From Bacillota bacterium (lineage in GTDB: Bacteria > Bacillota > Sulfobacillia > Sulfobacillales > Sulfobacillaceae), in the NCBI GenBank assembly GCA_026627385.1, contig JAPNUR010000003.1, positions 124,001-188,000 of the forward strand: a stretch of 64,000 nucleotides of DNA, read 5' to 3'. The position numbers and the translations under genes are program-made. Positions 62,011 to 64,000 of the stretch are shown here, in pieces. The notes beneath the pieces are model-generated. The model did no database searches, was not told where the DNA came from, and was given only the letters and a program-made list of their open reading frames with translations. Each line of letters opens with the position of its first letter. The stretch's first letter is position 1.

Positions 62011-63547
62011 TGCGAGGGAAGAACTGGGGCGCCGCCTGTCTCATATTGAGGCTATGGGTGGCCCCCAGCGGGTGGCGCGCCAGCATGAATCTGGCAAATG
62101 GACGGCGCGAGAGCGCGTCCGCTACCTGCTCGATGAGGATTCGTTCGAAGAAATTGGAGCGCACGTGACCCACCGCGGGACATTGTTTGGCATGGCAGAT
62201 GTGGATGCGCCGGCGGATGGGGTCATTACCGGATATGGTCGTATTCACGGGCGCCCGGTGTATGTATTTGCCCAGGATTTCACGGTGCTGGGCGGCTCGC
62301 TGGGGGAAATGCATGCCGCCAAAATTCAGCGCGTCCAGGATTTAGCCCTCAAGTCAGGCGTTCCCATTATTGGGCTGAACGATTCCGGCGGGGCACGCAT
62401 TCAAGAAGGGGTGGATGCCCTTAACGGCTACGGGGAGATTTTCAAACGCAATACCTGGGCCTCGGGAGTCATTCCCCAAATCACGGTGGTGATGGGACCG
62501 TCGGCTGGTGGTGCCGTCTATTCCCCGGCTCTCACCGATGTGATTGTGATGGTGCGCCACACCGCGCAAATGTTTATTACCGGCCCGCAAGTCATTCAGG
62601 CGGTCACGGGCGAACAGGTGTCGGCTGAAGCCTTAGGCGGGGCGGATACCCATTTGAAGCGCTCGGGCGTTGCTCATTTTGTCGGCAAAAACGATGCCGA
62701 AGCCCTCGACGTGGTGCGCGAGGTGTTAAGTTTTCTGCCGCAAAACTGGATGGAAGAGCCTCCCGTTTATGAGACCCAAGATCCGCTAGGGCGAGCCGAT
62801 CCCATGCTGGCGGAGGTGGTGCCGTCCGATCCCAACAAACCTTACGATGTGTTGGCCATCATTGAGCGTGTCGTGGACGACAGCCGATTTGTGGAATGGC
62901 AAAAGGGCTATGCAGACAATTTGGTGGTGGGATTCGGTCGCATTGGCGGACATTCAGTGGGGATTGTAGCTAACCAGCCGCGCATATTGGCGGGAACCCT
63001 CGACATCAACGCCTCGGACAAGCTGGCGCGCTTTGTCCGCTTTTGCGATGCGTTTAATATTCCTGTGGTCACGTTAGTGGACACGCCAGGCTATTTACCG
63101 GGCACGGCGCAAGAGTACGGGGGCATCATTCGTCACGGTGCCAAAGTGCTGTACGCTTATGCGGAAGCCACGGTGCCCAAAGTGACGGTGATTTTGCGCA
63201 AGGCCTATGGGGGTGCCTACTTAGCCATGTGTAGTCGGGCATTGGGGGCGGATTTGGTTTTAGCCTGGCCGACAGCGGAGATCGCCGTGATGGGACCCGA
63301 GGGCGCCGCCAACATTATTTTTCGACGGGAAATAGAGGCCAGTCCCAACCCGCAGGAAGCCAAGGCGCGCATGGCTGATGAATACCGCCGGCAGTTTGCC
63401 AATCCTTATGTGGCGGCCAGCCGTGGCTACATTGACGCGGTGATTGACCCGGTGCGGACGCGGGAACATTTGGCGCAATCGCTTATGGTGCTCTATAACA
63501 AACACGATGAGCGACCGAAAAAGCGGCACGGGAATATGCCGGTGTAA
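62003..63547 (+). CDS. Propionyl/methylmalonyl-CoA carboxyltransferase subunit
   Basis: A 514-residue carboxyltransferase of the PccB/MmdA type. It has FTVLGGSLGEMHAAKIQRVQ (quoted in part), GLNDSGGARIQEGVDAL, MGPSAGGAVYSPALTDVIVM, TLVDTPGYLPGTAQEYGGII and VILRKAYGGAYLAMCS, covering both crotonase-like halves. ATG 62003 is chosen because the family N terminus begins there. With the biotin carrier downstream it carboxylates propionyl-CoA, or decarboxylates methylmalonyl-CoA; sequence alone does not separate these, and no membrane subunit is present here. Confidence 0.93.
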   Translation: MDDAREELGRRLSHIEAMGGPQRVARQHESGKWTARERVRYLLDEDSFEEIGAHVTHRGTLFGMADVDAPADGVITGYGRIHGRPVYVFAQDFTVLGGSLGEMHAAKIQRVQDLALKSGVPIIGLNDSGGARIQEGVDALNGYGEIFKRNTWASGVIPQITVVMGPSAGGAVYSPALTDVIVMVRHTAQMFITGPQVIQAVTGEQVSAEALGGADTHLKRSGVAHFVGKNDAEALDVVREVLSFLPQNWMEEPPVYETQDPLGRADPMLAEVVPSDPNKPYDVLAIIERVVDDSRFVEWQKGYADNLVVGFGRIGGHSVGIVANQPRILAGTLDINASDKLARFVRFCDAFNIPVVTLVDTPGYLPGTAQEYGGIIRHGAKVLYAYAEATVPKVTVILRKAYGGAYLAMCSRALGADLVLAWPTAEIAVMGPEGAANIIFRREIEASPNPQEAKARMADEYRRQFANPYVAASRGYIDAVIDPVRTREHLAQSLMVLYNKHDERPKKRHGNMPV

Positions 63548-63560
63548 GAAGGGCGGTGTG

Positions 63561-63728
63561 ATGGTGACAGGGGAAACCGTACAAGAAGAACCTCGTGAAG
63601 ACGTGGTGGCATTGGTGGTGGCGACCATTCTCATGATGGACGAGGGTGAGCGAGAACCTCAGGCGGTGAAGATTCGCGAGATCTGGCCCAAGCCGTCGCC
63701 GTGGCGCTGGCGTTTTACGACACCGTAG
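63561..63728 (+). CDS. Short protein between carboxyltransferase and biotin carrier
   Basis: A 55-residue protein starting at ATG 63561 (or GTG 63558) behind AAGGGCGG. It has no membrane span. The N-terminal half is a short helix (DVVALVVATILMMDE) and the C-terminal half is basic and aromatic (IWPKPSPWRWRF). The arrangement recalls the epsilon subunits of actinobacterial acyl-CoA carboxylases, which are equally small and end in a Trp/Arg-rich tail, but I cannot show homology. Its place in the operon suggests an accessory subunit of this carboxylase. Confidence 0.6.
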   Translation: MVTGETVQEEPREDVVALVVATILMMDEGEREPQAVKIREIWPKPSPWRWRFTTP

Positions 63729-63758
63729 CAAGTGATGGGAAGCAAGGGAGGCTACACA

Positions 63759-64000
63759 TTGCCAAGAGTTCGGCGGTTTCGCGTAACGGTCAATGGCAAG
63801 GTCTATGAAGTGGAGGCGGAGGAGCTAACAGGAGCGGTAACCGTACCGGACCACCGGCCAGAACCGCTATCGTCGACACCGACGGCCAGCGAAGTGCCGC
63901 CGGCGCCTTCGCGCGCGGCAGGGACGGGCACAACGATTGAGGCCCCTTTACCTGGTTTGGTGTTAGAGGTCAAGGTGGCCGAAGGGCAAGCGGTCGCGTC
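63759..64000 (+). CDS. Biotin carboxyl carrier protein (cut by window end)
   Basis: Starts at TTG 63759, 7 bp after AAGGGAGG. The N terminus RRFRVTVNGKVYEVEAEEL is the usual start of biotin carriers of propionyl-CoA carboxylase or oxaloacetate/methylmalonyl-CoA decarboxylase. A Pro/Ala/Thr-rich linker (about 30-60) leads to IEAPLPGLVLEVKVAEGQAV, the first half of the biotinyl domain. The biotin-attachment Lys lies beyond the window. Confidence 0.9.
   Translation, partial: MPRVRRFRVTVNGKVYEVEAEELTGAVTVPDHRPEPLSSTPTASEVPPAPSRAAGTGTTIEAPLPGLVLEVKVAEGQAVA

Overview
The window looks like chromosome of a spore-forming, Gram-positive (monoderm) Firmicute, most likely Sulfobacillus or a close relative; the genus is an inference from the whole picture, not a database match. 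Supporting signs are two T-box riboswitches (thrS, pheST), a ytxC-thrS pair, the infC-rpmI-rplT order, frequent GTG/TTG starts behind strong AGGAGG sites, a MacAB-like exporter without an outer-membrane partner, and moderately high GC.

Layout. 0.2-8.5 kb: two MFS transporters around a four-gene minus-strand ABC export operon (adaptor, ATPase, permease, second adaptor), then a 3D-domain wall protein and a secreted repeat protein. 8.6-10.3 kb: fabI and a 3-hydroxyacyl-CoA dehydrogenase. 10.3-10.9 kb: a probable SRP RNA (minus) facing away from a tRNA-Gly/Cys/Val operon with a clear promoter and terminator. 10.9-21.3 kb: an accessory island. A gene-poor stretch with debris leads into a GntR/FCD regulator, MFS transporter, MeaB-type GTPase, acyl-CoA mutase large and B12-binding subunits, PaaK-like acyl-CoA ligase and thioesterase, followed by remnants of transposases and an FMN reductase. 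The mutase carries Ile90 and Asp117, the pair that marks 2-hydroxyisobutyryl-CoA mutase, so this reads as a complete uptake-activation-isomerisation pathway for a branched 2-hydroxy acid. It would deliver 3-hydroxybutyryl-CoA, the substrate of the dehydrogenase at 9.4 kb.

21.6-46.6 kb is mostly housekeeping: ytxC-thrS, a decayed permease and acyl-CoA dehydrogenase, infC (AUU start)-rpmI-rplT-trmH-like, pheST, zapA, mutS2, tyrS, a TPR protein, a split ThiF-like E1 pair, nadE, yebC, KDPG aldolase, then a second-type Hsp70 set (GrpE-like, DnaK-like, J-TPR protein whose HPD motif is HPP).

46.6-64 kb: a secreted Ig-like/barrel protein, gluconokinase, ruvCAB, an S9 peptidase, a deo operon (deoC, pyrimidine nucleoside phosphorylase, deoB) with a convergent GntR/UTRA regulator, yajC, glutamate dehydrogenase, and a propionyl/methylmalonyl-CoA module (mutase large subunit, epimerase, carboxyltransferase, a 55-residue protein, and a biotin carrier cut by the window end).

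Most interesting for follow-up: the hydroxyisobutyryl-CoA mutase island with a palindromic operator and an altered GTPase motif, the HPP J-protein chaperone set, the split E1 enzyme beside nadE, and the two Gly/Phe-tailed export adaptors.
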